Shown here: positions 52,017 to 61,228 of the stretch, piece after piece
Position numbering within the stretch: position 1 is the stretch's first letter
How the letters are laid out: each line of letters opens with the position of its first letter
Assembly (NCBI GenBank): GCA_025210805.1
Contig: JAOAQX010000007.1
Coordinates: 116,695 to 180,694 of the forward strand
DNA length: 64,000 bases
Reading direction: 5' to 3'
Origin: Flavobacteriales bacterium
GTDB lineage: Bacteria; Bacteroidota; Bacteroidia; Flavobacteriales; CAJXXR01
Position numbers and translations under genes: made by a program
The notes under the pieces: model-generated
Told to the model about the DNA's origin: nothing
The model's database searches: none
Seen by the model: the letters and a program-made list of their open reading frames with translations, nothing else

Positions 52017-52048
52017 AAAAACGACTCAATCGAGTCGTTTTTTTTTAT
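52017..52048 (+). terminator. Intrinsic terminator after the 63-residue gene
   Basis: AAAACGACTC pairs with GAGTCGTTTT around AATC, followed by a T-run. Confidence 0.9.
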
Positions 52049-52087
52049 TTTTACCTCACCGTAATACCAATCATAGATTTAACACTC

Positions 52088-52954
52088 ATGGAACAACCAC
52101 TGGTAAGTATTTTAGCTTCGTCATACAATCACAAGCCCTTTTTAGAAGATTTTATAACAAGCGTTTACAGTCAAGACTACCCCAATATAGAACTCATCAT
52201 GCTAGATGATGGCTCTACTGATGATTCTCCAAAAAAACTGATAGAACTTTCTCAAAAGCATGGATTTTTTGCAGAATGTAGAGAAAATGGTGGTTTTCCA
52301 AATGCCTTAAACTATTTAAGAACCAAAGCCCATGGGAAATATATTGTCATAATTGCCCCTGATGATATCTTGACTCCAAAACGCATAAGTAAACAAGTTC
52401 ATTTCTTAGAACAAAACCCTGATTATGCCATCACCTGTGGGTATATGAAAGAAATAGACGAAAAAGGCAATGAAGGAAAATTGGTGGAGCAGCATTTTGA
52501 ATCTGGGAAGGTTTTTGAAAAACTACTTCGTTCTCAACTCTATATATTAGCTCCCACAGTGATGATTAGAAAAACGGCACTAGATCATGTAGGTGCTTAT
52601 GATGAAAGTCTCCGTGTAGAAGATTTTGATATGTGGTTGCGTATGGCTCAGCATTATCCTTTGGGTTATCAAAAAGAACTCTTTGCTTATTATAGAATTC
52701 ATTCTGGGAATGCACATGGAAATTATCATAATAGCTTTTCACAAAAGGAACAGGTACTCAACAAATACAAAGACTTACCTATTTATTCCGAAATTATTGG
52801 AGATTTTTATCGTCAAGCTTATTTATTTTTGAGTGGTTTAAAGGCGTATCAAGATTTGGCAAAATACTATGGCAAGAAGGCAAAAAAGCATGGAGTTTTC
52901 CACCCTAATTACCTCAAGGCAAGTATCAAAAAATATTTTAAACCTAAACAATAA
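52088..52954 (+). CDS. Family 2 glycosyltransferase
   Basis: A 288-residue GT-A fold glycosyltransferase. The N-terminus PLVSILASSYNHKPFLEDF, then IELIMLDDGSTDDSP with the nucleotide-binding aspartates, APDDILTPKRI as the DxD-type metal site and VEDFDMWLRMAQH near the acceptor site are standard GT2 features. No membrane helix. It probably adds a sugar to a surface glycan, but no glycan cluster surrounds it, so donor and acceptor are unknown. It overlaps the next gene by one base. Confidence 0.9.
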   Translation: MEQPLVSILASSYNHKPFLEDFITSVYSQDYPNIELIMLDDGSTDDSPKKLIELSQKHGFFAECRENGGFPNALNYLRTKAHGKYIVIIAPDDILTPKRISKQVHFLEQNPDYAITCGYMKEIDEKGNEGKLVEQHFESGKVFEKLLRSQLYILAPTVMIRKTALDHVGAYDESLRVEDFDMWLRMAQHYPLGYQKELFAYYRIHSGNAHGNYHNSFSQKEQVLNKYKDLPIYSEIIGDFYRQAYLFLSGLKAYQDLAKYYGKKAKKHGVFHPNYLKASIKKYFKPKQ

Positions 52955-54336
52955 TGCCTTTTAGCCAAAAAATAGAAAAAGCTTTTAGAACCTTCTTACC
53001 GTCTCCCTTTTCTATCGCTGTCATATTAACTTTCTTGGTGTTTGTATTGGCGGTGTTTTTTGGGAATACTCCAAGCGATGAGTCCGCTACAATATTCGTG
53101 GTAAAAGCATGGAAGAATGGTTTATTTCAAGCTGGTTTTATGCGTTTTTTGGTACAAATGATGCTCATGCTCGTCCTTGGGCATGTAATTGCTTTAAGTC
53201 CTCCTGTTTCTAAATTTATAGACAAAGGACTTAACATGATAAAAACAGGAGGTCAAGCTATTGTGTGGATGGCTATTGTTTCCATTTTAGTAGGCTTATT
53301 TAATTGGGGATTAGGACTTATTGTTTCAGCTATTTTGGCGAGAAAAATGGGAGAATATGCCTCTCAAAAGAAAATTGCCCTACACTACCCTTTATTGGTC
53401 GCTACGGCTTATGTAAGTTTGATGGTTTGGCACGGAGGAATCTCGGGATCTGCACCTGCAAAAGCCGCAGAAAACGGCCATCTATCAAGTTTGATGACTG
53501 GAATTTTGAGTTCTGACCAATTACAGGAATTGCCACAAACAGTTTCTTATGGTCAAACCATTTTTTCGGGAATGAATTTGCTCACCATGGCTTTACTACT
53601 GCTTATAATTCCACTTTCGGTTTATCTACTTCACAAAAAAATCCCAAAAAAAATCCCTCAGCTTAGGGCGGATATTTCGGATATAGAATCAAGCCAAAAA
53701 CACTACGGTGCCGAAAAATTGGATCATTTTTATTGGATTCCAAAAATCATAGGATTCCTCTTTATTCTCCCTTGGATCTATCATAGTTTTTGGCAAAATG
53801 AAGAATTTTTGGCAAGTATTCATCCCGATTCTATTAATCTACTTTTGTTTGGTTTGGCTATTTTCTCGCATAAAAGCATTAATCAGTTTATCCGTACCAC
53901 TCAAACAGCTATTCAAGGAGGAACGGGAATTCTTATTCAGTTTCCACTCTATTTCGGGATCATGGGTATGATGAAAGACTCGGGCTTAGTTCATTTAATG
54001 TCCGATTTTTTTGTGAGTATCTCTAGCACCGAATCCTTTCCTATTTTCACATTTATAAGTGCCGGTTTAGTCAATATCTTTGTGCCATCGGGTGGTGGCC
54101 AATGGGGCGTACAAGGGCCTATCATTATTCAAGCCGCACAAAGTTTAGATATTTCTTATGCAAAATCCATTATGGCACTGGCTTATGGCGACCAAATCAC
54201 TAATATGCTTCAACCTTTTTGGGCATTGCCACTACTGGGAATTTGTAAACTGAAAGCATCAGATATTTTACCATATACTTTATTTCTTTTTCTTATCGGA
54301 AGTGTGATATTTTTAAGTGTTTTATGGATTTTTTGA
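52954..54336 (+). CDS. AtoE-family short-chain fatty acid transporter
   Basis: A 460-residue inner-membrane permease with about twelve hydrophobic segments. Motifs such as PSPFSIAVILTFLVF, GLFNWGLGLIVSAILARKMG, WHGGISGSAPAKAAE and VPSGGGQWGVQGPII are those of the AtoE family, which takes up short-chain fatty acids such as acetoacetate and butyrate. It overlaps the glycosyltransferase gene by one base and precedes an aldehyde dehydrogenase gene; a joint role in small-acid metabolism is possible for the latter two. Confidence 0.88.
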   Translation: MPFSQKIEKAFRTFLPSPFSIAVILTFLVFVLAVFFGNTPSDESATIFVVKAWKNGLFQAGFMRFLVQMMLMLVLGHVIALSPPVSKFIDKGLNMIKTGGQAIVWMAIVSILVGLFNWGLGLIVSAILARKMGEYASQKKIALHYPLLVATAYVSLMVWHGGISGSAPAKAAENGHLSSLMTGILSSDQLQELPQTVSYGQTIFSGMNLLTMALLLLIIPLSVYLLHKKIPKKIPQLRADISDIESSQKHYGAEKLDHFYWIPKIIGFLFILPWIYHSFWQNEEFLASIHPDSINLLLFGLAIFSHKSINQFIRTTQTAIQGGTGILIQFPLYFGIMGMMKDSGLVHLMSDFFVSISSTESFPIFTFISAGLVNIFVPSGGGQWGVQGPIIIQAAQSLDISYAKSIMALAYGDQITNMLQPFWALPLLGICKLKASDILPYTLFLFLIGSVIFLSVLWIF

Positions 54337-54410
54337 AAGAATTTCTTCAAAATTTCTGATTTTAATAAGGAATTCTGAACTTGCAAAATCAGATTTCAAT
54401 TTTCTTTATT

Positions 54411-55775
54411 ATGAATACTTTTAGCAGTATCAATCCTTTTAACCAAGCGCTTATTTACACAGAAAAAAGCTGGGAAAAAGAACAGATTCAACAATTTTTA
54501 AAACAAGCGCCCGCCGCTTTTAAAAATTGGAAAAATATTGCTATTCAGCAAAGAATTGAATTTCTCAAAAGCGTGCAATTTAAACTTCAAGCAAATCAAG
54601 AGGAAATTGCCCAGTGGATTACCTTAGAAATGGGTAAAACCATTACCGAATCTCAAGCCGAAATTCAAAAATGCATTGGTCTTTTTGATTATTATTTTGA
54701 AATTGCAGAAACGGTATTAATGACTAAAGAACTCCCCCAAAAGAACTTTAAAAAAGCTTGGGTACGCCATGAGGCTTTGGGTTGTATTTTGGGAATTATG
54801 CCTTGGAATTTCCCTTTGTGGCAAGTATTCCGATTTGCTATTCCCGCCTTACTCGCAGGAAATACCATTCTCTTAAAACACGCTCCCAATGTGAGTAAAT
54901 GCAACCGTCTTATCGAGTCTTTATTTTCTGAAATTCCCCACACAATTTATACTGCTTGCTTTGCTGAGGTAGAAGATATTGAACTTATTATTCAGGATTC
55001 CATTATCGGTGGTGTTTCTTTAACAGGTTCTGAAAAAGCAGGCTCGGCTGTGGCATCTTTAGCAGGAAAACATATCAAGAAAACTTTATTAGAGCTAGGC
55101 GGAAATGATGCTTTTGTTTTACTTCCAAATACAAAAAACTGGAAAGAAGCTATAGAAAAAGCGGTTTTTTCGAGACTACTTACTGCAGGTCAAACCTGTA
55201 TTTCTACCAAAAGACTCTTGATTCCTACAACTCAAGAAACCCTTGTTTTGGAGTATCTAAAAGAACTTTTATCCAAAATATCTTATCAAAATCCTTTAGA
55301 AAAAAGCTGCTCTATGGGAGTTTTGGCAAGAAAAGACCTTCAAGAAAATTTACTAAACCAATTAAATAGACTAGTAGGTTTAGGTGCGGATATTGTTTTT
55401 CAGCAAGGAAAAACCGAAGGAAATTATTTTCCGCCCACATTAGTGAAAATTGACGCAAAAATCAACCAACAATTTGATGAAGAGCTTTTCGGTCCTGTAT
55501 TACTCTTTTGTACCTACGAAGACAAAAAAGAAGCTATTGAGCTTGTAAATGATTCTAGTTTTGGGCTAGGTTGTGCTATTTGGTCTTCAAATGAAGCCGC
55601 CGCCATTTCTTTTAGCGAAAAAATAGAGGCAGGTTCTATCGCCATAAACACCATTGTTCAGTCCAATGCTTATTTACCCTTCGGAGGGATAAAAAAGAGT
55701 GGTTACGGCAGAGAACTTGGGGAAGAAGCCTTGCTAGAATTTGTGAACAAAAAAGTGGTTTATGTGGGGGGGTAA
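54411..55775 (+). CDS. Succinate-semialdehyde dehydrogenase-like aldehyde dehydrogenase
   Basis: A 454-residue NAD(P)-dependent enzyme. I start at ATG 54411 (MNTFSSINPFNQ), since the upstream alternative begins with TTG and adds a non-family leader. The general base lies in LLELGGNDAFVL, the catalytic Cys in AGQTCISTKRL, and PWNFPLWQVFRFAIPALLAGN and SGYGRELG match the GabD/Sad branch that oxidises succinate semialdehyde. Short length also fits that branch. Substrate remains inferred. Confidence 0.87.
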   Translation: MNTFSSINPFNQALIYTEKSWEKEQIQQFLKQAPAAFKNWKNIAIQQRIEFLKSVQFKLQANQEEIAQWITLEMGKTITESQAEIQKCIGLFDYYFEIAETVLMTKELPQKNFKKAWVRHEALGCILGIMPWNFPLWQVFRFAIPALLAGNTILLKHAPNVSKCNRLIESLFSEIPHTIYTACFAEVEDIELIIQDSIIGGVSLTGSEKAGSAVASLAGKHIKKTLLELGGNDAFVLLPNTKNWKEAIEKAVFSRLLTAGQTCISTKRLLIPTTQETLVLEYLKELLSKISYQNPLEKSCSMGVLARKDLQENLLNQLNRLVGLGADIVFQQGKTEGNYFPPTLVKIDAKINQQFDEELFGPVLLFCTYEDKKEAIELVNDSSFGLGCAIWSSNEAAAISFSEKIEAGSIAINTIVQSNAYLPFGGIKKSGYGRELGEEALLEFVNKKVVYVGG

Positions 55776-55867
55776 CATTTGTTAACTAAATTTGTTAATT
55801 TATGTTATAATGTTGTCAAATATTTGAAAAGAAGCCAAATCAAGGTGCATTGATTCAATGAGATTAA

Positions 55868-55875
55868 TAGCTTTG
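55868..55875 (+). promoter_or_regulatory. Candidate -7 element of the methionine operon
   Basis: TAGCTTTG fits TAnnTTTG and lies 49 bp before the SAM aptamer, so the transcript would include the whole riboswitch. Confidence 0.45.
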
Positions 55876-55923
55876 CATCATCACATTAGTAAACTACGTT
55901 TATAGCTTTTAAAGCTTAACAGA

Positions 55924-56032
55924 TTTATCAAGAAAGGTGGAGGGACCGGCCCGATGAGACCTTAGCAACCCATTAAATTCAATAAAGAGTTTAAGAAGGT
56001 GCTAAATCCTACTCAGAGATGAGAAAGATAAA
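55924..56032 (+). promoter_or_regulatory. SAM-I (S-box) riboswitch aptamer
   Basis: The core matches the S-box consensus: TATCAAGAAAGGTGGAGGGA, then CCGGCCCGATGAGACC, the TTAGCAACCC joint, AAGGTGCTAAATCC and the closing GAGAAAGATAA. P1 is formed by TTTATC (55924-55929) and GATAAA (56027-56032). SAM binding should lower expression of the osmC-metZ-metX/thrA operon that follows. Confidence 0.95.
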
Positions 56033-56077
56033 GATGTGTTGTTTAGATTCTATTTTTTTACAGATATCATCTAGCCT

Positions 56078-56098
56078 CCTCCATTTTTTTCTTGATAA
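56078..56098 (+). promoter_or_regulatory. Riboswitch switching sequence complementary to the aptamer 5' strand
   Basis: TTTCTTGATAA (56088-56098) is a perfect 11-nt complement of the aptamer's TTATCAAGAAA (55925-55935), and CCTCCA (56078-56083) of TGGAGG (55938-55943). The alternative duplex would exclude P1 and would form 24 nt before the first start codon. Confidence 0.6.
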
Positions 56099-56122
56099 TA
56101 CAACCTAAAAGAACAAGAAAAA

Positions 56123-56533
56123 ATGGAAATCATTCTCAACAAAAAAAACTCAAAATTTGGCTTTCTTCTTACCGATAGAGAAAATCATCTGAATATCAAA
56201 GCTTCAGATTTTCTAGAAGAAGGAAATAAAGGCTTTCGTCCTATGCAACTACTTTTGGGAGGAATAGCTTCTTGTCTTTCTATCGACTTTCTTAATATTC
56301 TATACAAAAAAAGACTTCAAATAGAACAGTGGGAAGTAGTCGTAAAAGGAGTTCGTGAAGAAGAACTTCCCAAAGCTTTTACTGAAATTCAAATAGCATT
56401 TAACATTAAAGGCACTATTAATCAATCAGTAGCTGAAAAAGCTTTGAAATTAAGTAAAGAAAAATACTGCTCGGTGATCCATTCTCTTCATCCACAAATT
56501 GCTATTTCAACAAGCATCAATATCGACAAATAA
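56123..56533 (+). CDS. OsmC family protein
   Basis: A 136-residue protein of the OsmC/Ohr fold, which includes thiol peroxidases. The pattern GFRPMQLLLGGIASCLSIDFLNIL holds the first conserved Cys (Cys about 52), and EKYCSVIHSL the second (about 114), so the redox pair is complete. It is the first gene after the SAM riboswitch, overlapping metZ by one base; OsmC genes in methionine operons recur in Bacteroidota, but their role in sulfur metabolism is unclear. Confidence 0.88.
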   Translation: MEIILNKKNSKFGFLLTDRENHLNIKASDFLEEGNKGFRPMQLLLGGIASCLSIDFLNILYKKRLQIEQWEVVVKGVREEELPKAFTEIQIAFNIKGTINQSVAEKALKLSKEKYCSVIHSLHPQIAISTSINIDK

Positions 56534-57696
56534 TGCAAAAGAAAACCCAACTCATCAGAGGTGTTTTTAAACAAACTTCTTATCAAGAACATCGCTCTCC
56601 TTTGTTTCTTAATTCGAGCTTTACTTTTAATAGTGCAGAAGAGTCAGCTCAGGTTTTTGGCGGAGAAAAAGATGCATATATTTATTCCCGTTTTTCTAAT
56701 CCTAATATGACCGAATGGATTGACAAACTGTGTATTCTAGAAGAAGCAGAGACTGGGTTAGCCACTCCATCTGGAATGGCAGCCTTACAAACTATCGTAT
56801 TTGCACTTTTAGAACAAGGAGACCATATTGTAGCTTCAAAAGCTGTTTTCGGAAATAATAAATACGTTTTAGAACATATTTTATCCAAATTTGGAATCCA
56901 TTGTACTTGGGTAGATATTGATCAATACAGCCAATGGGAAAAGGCCATTCAGCCAAATACCAAACTTTTCTTTGTAGAGACTCCTTCGAATCCCACATTG
57001 AGCTTAGCTGATTTAGAACAATTATCTCAGTTATCAAAACCAAGAGAAATTCTCTTAGTGGTGGATAACACTTTTGCCACGCCTATTTTACAAAATCCAA
57101 TAAAACTAGGAGCAGATATTGTACTTCATTCTGGAACGAAATATCTTGATGGACAAGGCAGGGTACTTGGTGGTGCCATTCTTGGAGAAAAGAAATGGAT
57201 TCAATTATGTTTTGACTATCAAAGAAGAACAGGAGTCTGTATATCTCCGTTCAATGCTTGGATTCTTTCACACAGTATAGATACTTTGGAGTTGAGAATA
57301 AAAGAACACTGCTATAATACCGAAAAAATATTCTATTTTCTAAAGAAACACCCGAGGGTAAAAGATATTTTCTATCCTTTTGACCCCGACTCTAAACAGT
57401 ATGATTTAGCTAAGAAGCAAATGAAAATGGGTGGGGGACTTATAGGTTTTACTATTCATGGCGATTTATCAGATGCCACAAAAGTATTGAACTCATTGAA
57501 TTGCTTCTCACTAACGGCTAATTTGGGTGATATAAAAAGCATCGCAACGCATCCTTCTTCTACAACACATGCTAAATTGAGCAAGGAAGAACAATTGAAA
57601 CAAGGAATCAACCCTAACTATATTCGACTATCCGTTGGAATAGAAGGCATTGACGACCTTATTAATGATTTGAAGCAAGCGCTTTCTAAGAACTAA
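56533..57696 (+). CDS. metZ: O-acyl-homoserine sulfhydrylase (MetZ-like, PLP-dependent)
   Basis: Cys/Met metabolism PLP enzyme of 387 residues. The PLP lysine lies in LHSGTKYLDGQGRVLGG, whose GQGRxLGG stretch is typical of MetZ; ATPSGMAALQTIVFALL binds the cofactor phosphate and SRFSNPNMTEW is the N-terminal substrate region. It should make homocysteine directly from an O-acylhomoserine and sulfide. The next gene encodes the acetyltransferase that makes the substrate, which argues for O-acetylhomoserine. Both lie under SAM control. Confidence 0.9.
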   Translation: MQKKTQLIRGVFKQTSYQEHRSPLFLNSSFTFNSAEESAQVFGGEKDAYIYSRFSNPNMTEWIDKLCILEEAETGLATPSGMAALQTIVFALLEQGDHIVASKAVFGNNKYVLEHILSKFGIHCTWVDIDQYSQWEKAIQPNTKLFFVETPSNPTLSLADLEQLSQLSKPREILLVVDNTFATPILQNPIKLGADIVLHSGTKYLDGQGRVLGGAILGEKKWIQLCFDYQRRTGVCISPFNAWILSHSIDTLELRIKEHCYNTEKIFYFLKKHPRVKDIFYPFDPDSKQYDLAKKQMKMGGGLIGFTIHGDLSDATKVLNSLNCFSLTANLGDIKSIATHPSSTTHAKLSKEEQLKQGINPNYIRLSVGIEGIDDLINDLKQALSKN

Positions 57697-57708
57697 AAAA
57701 AGCAAACA

Positions 57709-60700
57709 ATGGACAAAAAAATATATCAACTACCCGCTACTTTTACACTAGAATCTGGAAAAGAAATAGACAAACTAGAAATTGCTTACCAAACTTTTGG
57801 TAAACTTAATAAAGACAAAGACAACGTTCTATGGGTATTCCACGCCATATCTGGTGACACCAATGTACTTTCCTGGTGGAAAGAATTGTTTGGAGACTCC
57901 AAGATATTCAATCCGAAAGAGTATTATATCATATGTGCAAACACACTGGGATCGCCTTTTGGAAGTTCAGCTCCAGAGAATTTTGAATTTCCCAATTTTT
58001 CAGTTCGAGACATTTCCAGAGCATTTTTATCCTTAGCCAAAGAGTTAAATATTCAAAAAATTCAAACATTAATTGGAGGTTCATTTGGTGGAAATCAAGC
58101 ATTAGAGTTTGCTTATTCCTTTTCTGGAAGTATTAAAGAAATGATTCTTTTGGCTTCTAGTGCAAGAGAAAGTGCTTGGGGAATTGCCTTACATGAATCT
58201 CAGCGACTCGCACTGTTATCTGATCAAACTTTCGGACAAAAGAATGGAGGTTCTACTGGTTTAAAAGCTGCAAGATCAATGGCTTTATTGAATTATAGAA
58301 ATAGTCAGAAAATAGATCACCTGCAAACAGATCAAACGGATAAATTAAGCAATTATAAAGCGATTTCTTACCTTCATCATCAAGCAGATAAATTTGTCAG
58401 AATTTTTCCTGCAATTTCATATTATTATTTAACTAAATGCCTGGATACACATGCTATCGGTAGAAATAGAGGCTCAGACGAACAAGCCTTGACAGAAATA
58501 AATATTCCCACTTTAATCATTGGGATTAGCTCAGATCAACTCAATCCACCCAAACATCAAAAATTCTTGGCAAAACACCTTCCGCAAGGAACGTATAAAG
58601 AAATTGAATCAGATTATGGTCATGATGGGTTTTTAACAGAAGGAAAAAAAATAAGTCAAGCTATAGTTGATTTCCGAGCAAAACAAAAGAGAGATTCTCA
58701 CCTTGGAGGGAAGACCCTAATAAAATTTGGAGGTTCTTCTCTTTCCAATGAAAATTTGGAAAAGGTCTTAGACATTATCTATACCTATGATCTCAAGAAA
58801 ATGGCTTTAGTCGTGTCGGCTAGAGGAAAATCTACCGATATGCTAGAGGAATTATATACTTTGGCATCCAATGGGAAAATCTACTTCGATAAGTTTGAAA
58901 AATTTATCAAATACCAATATGATATTGGATATTCTATCAATCTGGAATCGACTATTGATGATTTGCGAGAAAAATTATTAGCCATTTCAAAACTTCGTAT
59001 TCAAAATGAAGTACTTTATGCAGATATATTAGCTTTTGGTGAAATTCTAAGTGCCAAAACCCTTAGTCAGATCTTGCAACAAAAAGGCGTTAGTGCTCGT
59101 TTTGTAGATGCCAGAAAATGTATTCACCTTTTCGGAAACAAGGATGATGAAAGGGTAGATTTTGCCAAAAGTAAAATTCAGACAATTGAAGAATTTGAGA
59201 ACCTAGAGACGGATGATTTACCGATTATAACTGGATTTATTGCTTCTGATAATCAAGGAAAAACGTCAATTTTACAAAGAAATGGAAGCAATTACACAGC
59301 TTCTTTGATTGCTTCATTTATTCAAGCAAAAGAAATTGTGAATTATACCGATGTAGATGGTATATACTCTACGCATCCTGCCTACTATGACAAAGCAGTT
59401 TTGATAGAAAATTTGAGTTATAAGCAAGCGAATGAAATGGCAAACTTTGGACTCAATATACTCCATTCTAAAACCCTACACCCACTTATGGATAGCCATA
59501 TCCCATTGAGAATAAAGAACACCATGAATCCTTCAGCTCCTGGTACTTTGATTACTAAATCAGGTGGAGGAAGAGCCTGCAAGGCCTTAACAATTATTGA
59601 GAATGTTTGTTTGGTTTCTATTGAAGGAAATGGACTTTTGGGGGAAATAGGTATCGATGCTCGAATTTTTTCAGCGTTGAGCCAAGCAAATATTTCTATC
59701 CGTCTTATTTCACAAGCAAGTTCAGAAAGAGGAATCGGTTTTATCATTGACCAAAAACAAGGAAAAAATGCCTTGTCTATTTTAAAAAAGGAATTTGAGC
59801 AGGAGCTAAATATGGAGAGTATATCTGCCATAAAAATTCAAAATAATGTAAGCATACTATCCATCATTGGAAGGCACAATTATGCTCTAGAAAAAGCCAT
59901 TGGTGTTTTGAGAAGAAATCAAATTTGGATTCACCTAATCAACAATAGTATTCAAGGGGAGCACATCTCATTGGTAATTGACTCAAAATCTATTAAAAAA
60001 GCCGTTGCGGTAGTGCATCAAATTGTTTTTGGAGCAAGAAAAAGATTACATGTTTTTGCTATCGGAAAAGGGAATGTTGGAGGCTCTTTCGTGAATCAAG
60101 TATTACAGACTTCTGAAAAAATTGCCCAAGAAAGAAATCTAGATATTAAGATTATTGGTGTTGCCGATTCCAAAAAATATATCTTTAACCCTGAAGGTGT
60201 CTCAAGCAGTTGGAGAAAAGATTTAACGATGTCGGAAAAGGTATTTTATCCTGATATAATCCATGAAATAGTAAATCACTCTGGAATAATCAATTTGGTA
60301 GTGGTAGACAATACCGCTTCACTTGAACTAACTAATTATTATCCCTCATTTATTCAATCAGGTTTCGATATTGTTTCATCTAACAAACAAGCAAATACTC
60401 GTTCTTTAGCTTATTATAAAGCATTGCATCGAGTTATTAGAAAAAAAGAGAAAAACTACTATTATGAAACCAATGTAGGCGCTGGGTTACCCATTATTGG
60501 AACCCTAAAAAGTCTCTATCATTCTTCCGATAATATTCGCAAAATTCGAGGAGTTTTTAGCGGATCTTTATCTTATATTTTTAATGAATTCAGTACTGAA
60601 ACCAAATTCTCCGATATCGTAGAAAAAGCAGGTGAAAAGGGATTTACAGAACCCGATCCTAGGGATGACCTTGGTGGGAAAGATGTGGAAAGGAAATTAT

Positions 60701-61101
60701 TGATTTTGGCAAGAGAAATTGGACTCCAAATAGAAGCTTCGGATATCAAAACACAAAATCTGATACCCGAAAACCTAAGAAATATCGAAAACCAAGAAGA
60801 TTTCAAAGCAAAATATAAAGCTCTAGATGAATACTATGAGAAAGTTCAAAAGGAGGTAGCTGAAGACGAAGTGCTTCGTTTTATTGGAGAAATAGATGTA
60901 GAAATCGGAAAATACGAAGTAAAACTTGAAAAAGTGAAGAAGCAATCTCCTCTTGGAAAATTAGAACAATCTAATGTTTTGATTGAAATCTATACCGAAA
61001 GTTATGAAGAAAACCCTATCATTGTTCAAGGAGCAGGAGCAGGAGCCGAAGTAACCGCTCGAGGAGTTTACTCTGATCTATTAGCTATTGGGAAAAGATA
61101 A
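57709..61101 (+). CDS. Trifunctional fusion: homoserine O-acetyltransferase, aspartokinase, homoserine dehydrogenase
   Basis: A 1130-residue fusion in one open frame. Residues 1-325 are a MetX-type alpha/beta hydrolase with nucleophile S125 in GGSFGG, D276 and H305 (YGHDGF). Residues about 335-775 are an aspartokinase (KFGGSS 339-344, NYTDVDGIYSTHP) with paired ACT domains (about 630-775). Residues about 780-1130 are homoserine dehydrogenase (GKGNVGG 786-792, TNVGAGLPIIGTL, ending EVTARGVYSDLL). ThrA-type fusions of the last two are common; the added MetX is the unusual part. One chain would thus catalyse phosphorylation of aspartate, reduction to homoserine, and its acetylation, missing only aspartate-semialdehyde dehydrogenase between. 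The MetX part is short compared with free MetX (about 350-380 aa). The SAM riboswitch sets supply. Confidence 0.92.
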   Translation: MDKKIYQLPATFTLESGKEIDKLEIAYQTFGKLNKDKDNVLWVFHAISGDTNVLSWWKELFGDSKIFNPKEYYIICANTLGSPFGSSAPENFEFPNFSVRDISRAFLSLAKELNIQKIQTLIGGSFGGNQALEFAYSFSGSIKEMILLASSARESAWGIALHESQRLALLSDQTFGQKNGGSTGLKAARSMALLNYRNSQKIDHLQTDQTDKLSNYKAISYLHHQADKFVRIFPAISYYYLTKCLDTHAIGRNRGSDEQALTEINIPTLIIGISSDQLNPPKHQKFLAKHLPQGTYKEIESDYGHDGFLTEGKKISQAIVDFRAKQKRDSHLGGKTLIKFGGSSLSNENLEKVLDIIYTYDLKKMALVVSARGKSTDMLEELYTLASNGKIYFDKFEKFIKYQYDIGYSINLESTIDDLREKLLAISKLRIQNEVLYADILAFGEILSAKTLSQILQQKGVSARFVDARKCIHLFGNKDDERVDFAKSKIQTIEEFENLETDDLPIITGFIASDNQGKTSILQRNGSNYTASLIASFIQAKEIVNYTDVDGIYSTHPAYYDKAVLIENLSYKQANEMANFGLNILHSKTLHPLMDSHIPLRIKNTMNPSAPGTLITKSGGGRACKALTIIENVCLVSIEGNGLLGEIGIDARIFSALSQANISIRLISQASSERGIGFIIDQKQGKNALSILKKEFEQELNMESISAIKIQNNVSILSIIGRHNYALEKAIGVLRRNQIWIHLINNSIQGEHISLVIDSKSIKKAVAVVHQIVFGARKRLHVFAIGKGNVGGSFVNQVLQTSEKIAQERNLDIKIIGVADSKKYIFNPEGVSSSWRKDLTMSEKVFYPDIIHEIVNHSGIINLVVVDNTASLELTNYYPSFIQSGFDIVSSNKQANTRSLAYYKALHRVIRKKEKNYYYETNVGAGLPIIGTLKSLYHSSDNIRKIRGVFSGSLSYIFNEFSTETKFSDIVEKAGEKGFTEPDPRDDLGGKDVERKLLILAREIGLQIEASDIKTQNLIPENLRNIENQEDFKAKYKALDEYYEKVQKEVAEDEVLRFIGEIDVEIGKYEVKLEKVKKQSPLGKLEQSNVLIEIYTESYEENPIIVQGAGAGAEVTARGVYSDLLAIGKR

Positions 61102-61228
61102 AACGATTGCTCTAAATTGAATCAAGATCGAAACGTAAAATAAATGAGGAATTTAGCAAGTATTCGATATAAGATATCAGAAATTGACATCAAACCATTA
61201 ATTTTGGGTTTTATTTATCATTTGACTT

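Noticed and set aside
55780..55815. TGTTA repeats upstream of the SAM riboswitch
   Set aside because: Spacings are 13 and 10 bp with only three copies, and the region is simply TA-rich; this does not match the near-regular 11-bp array at 46710-46756.
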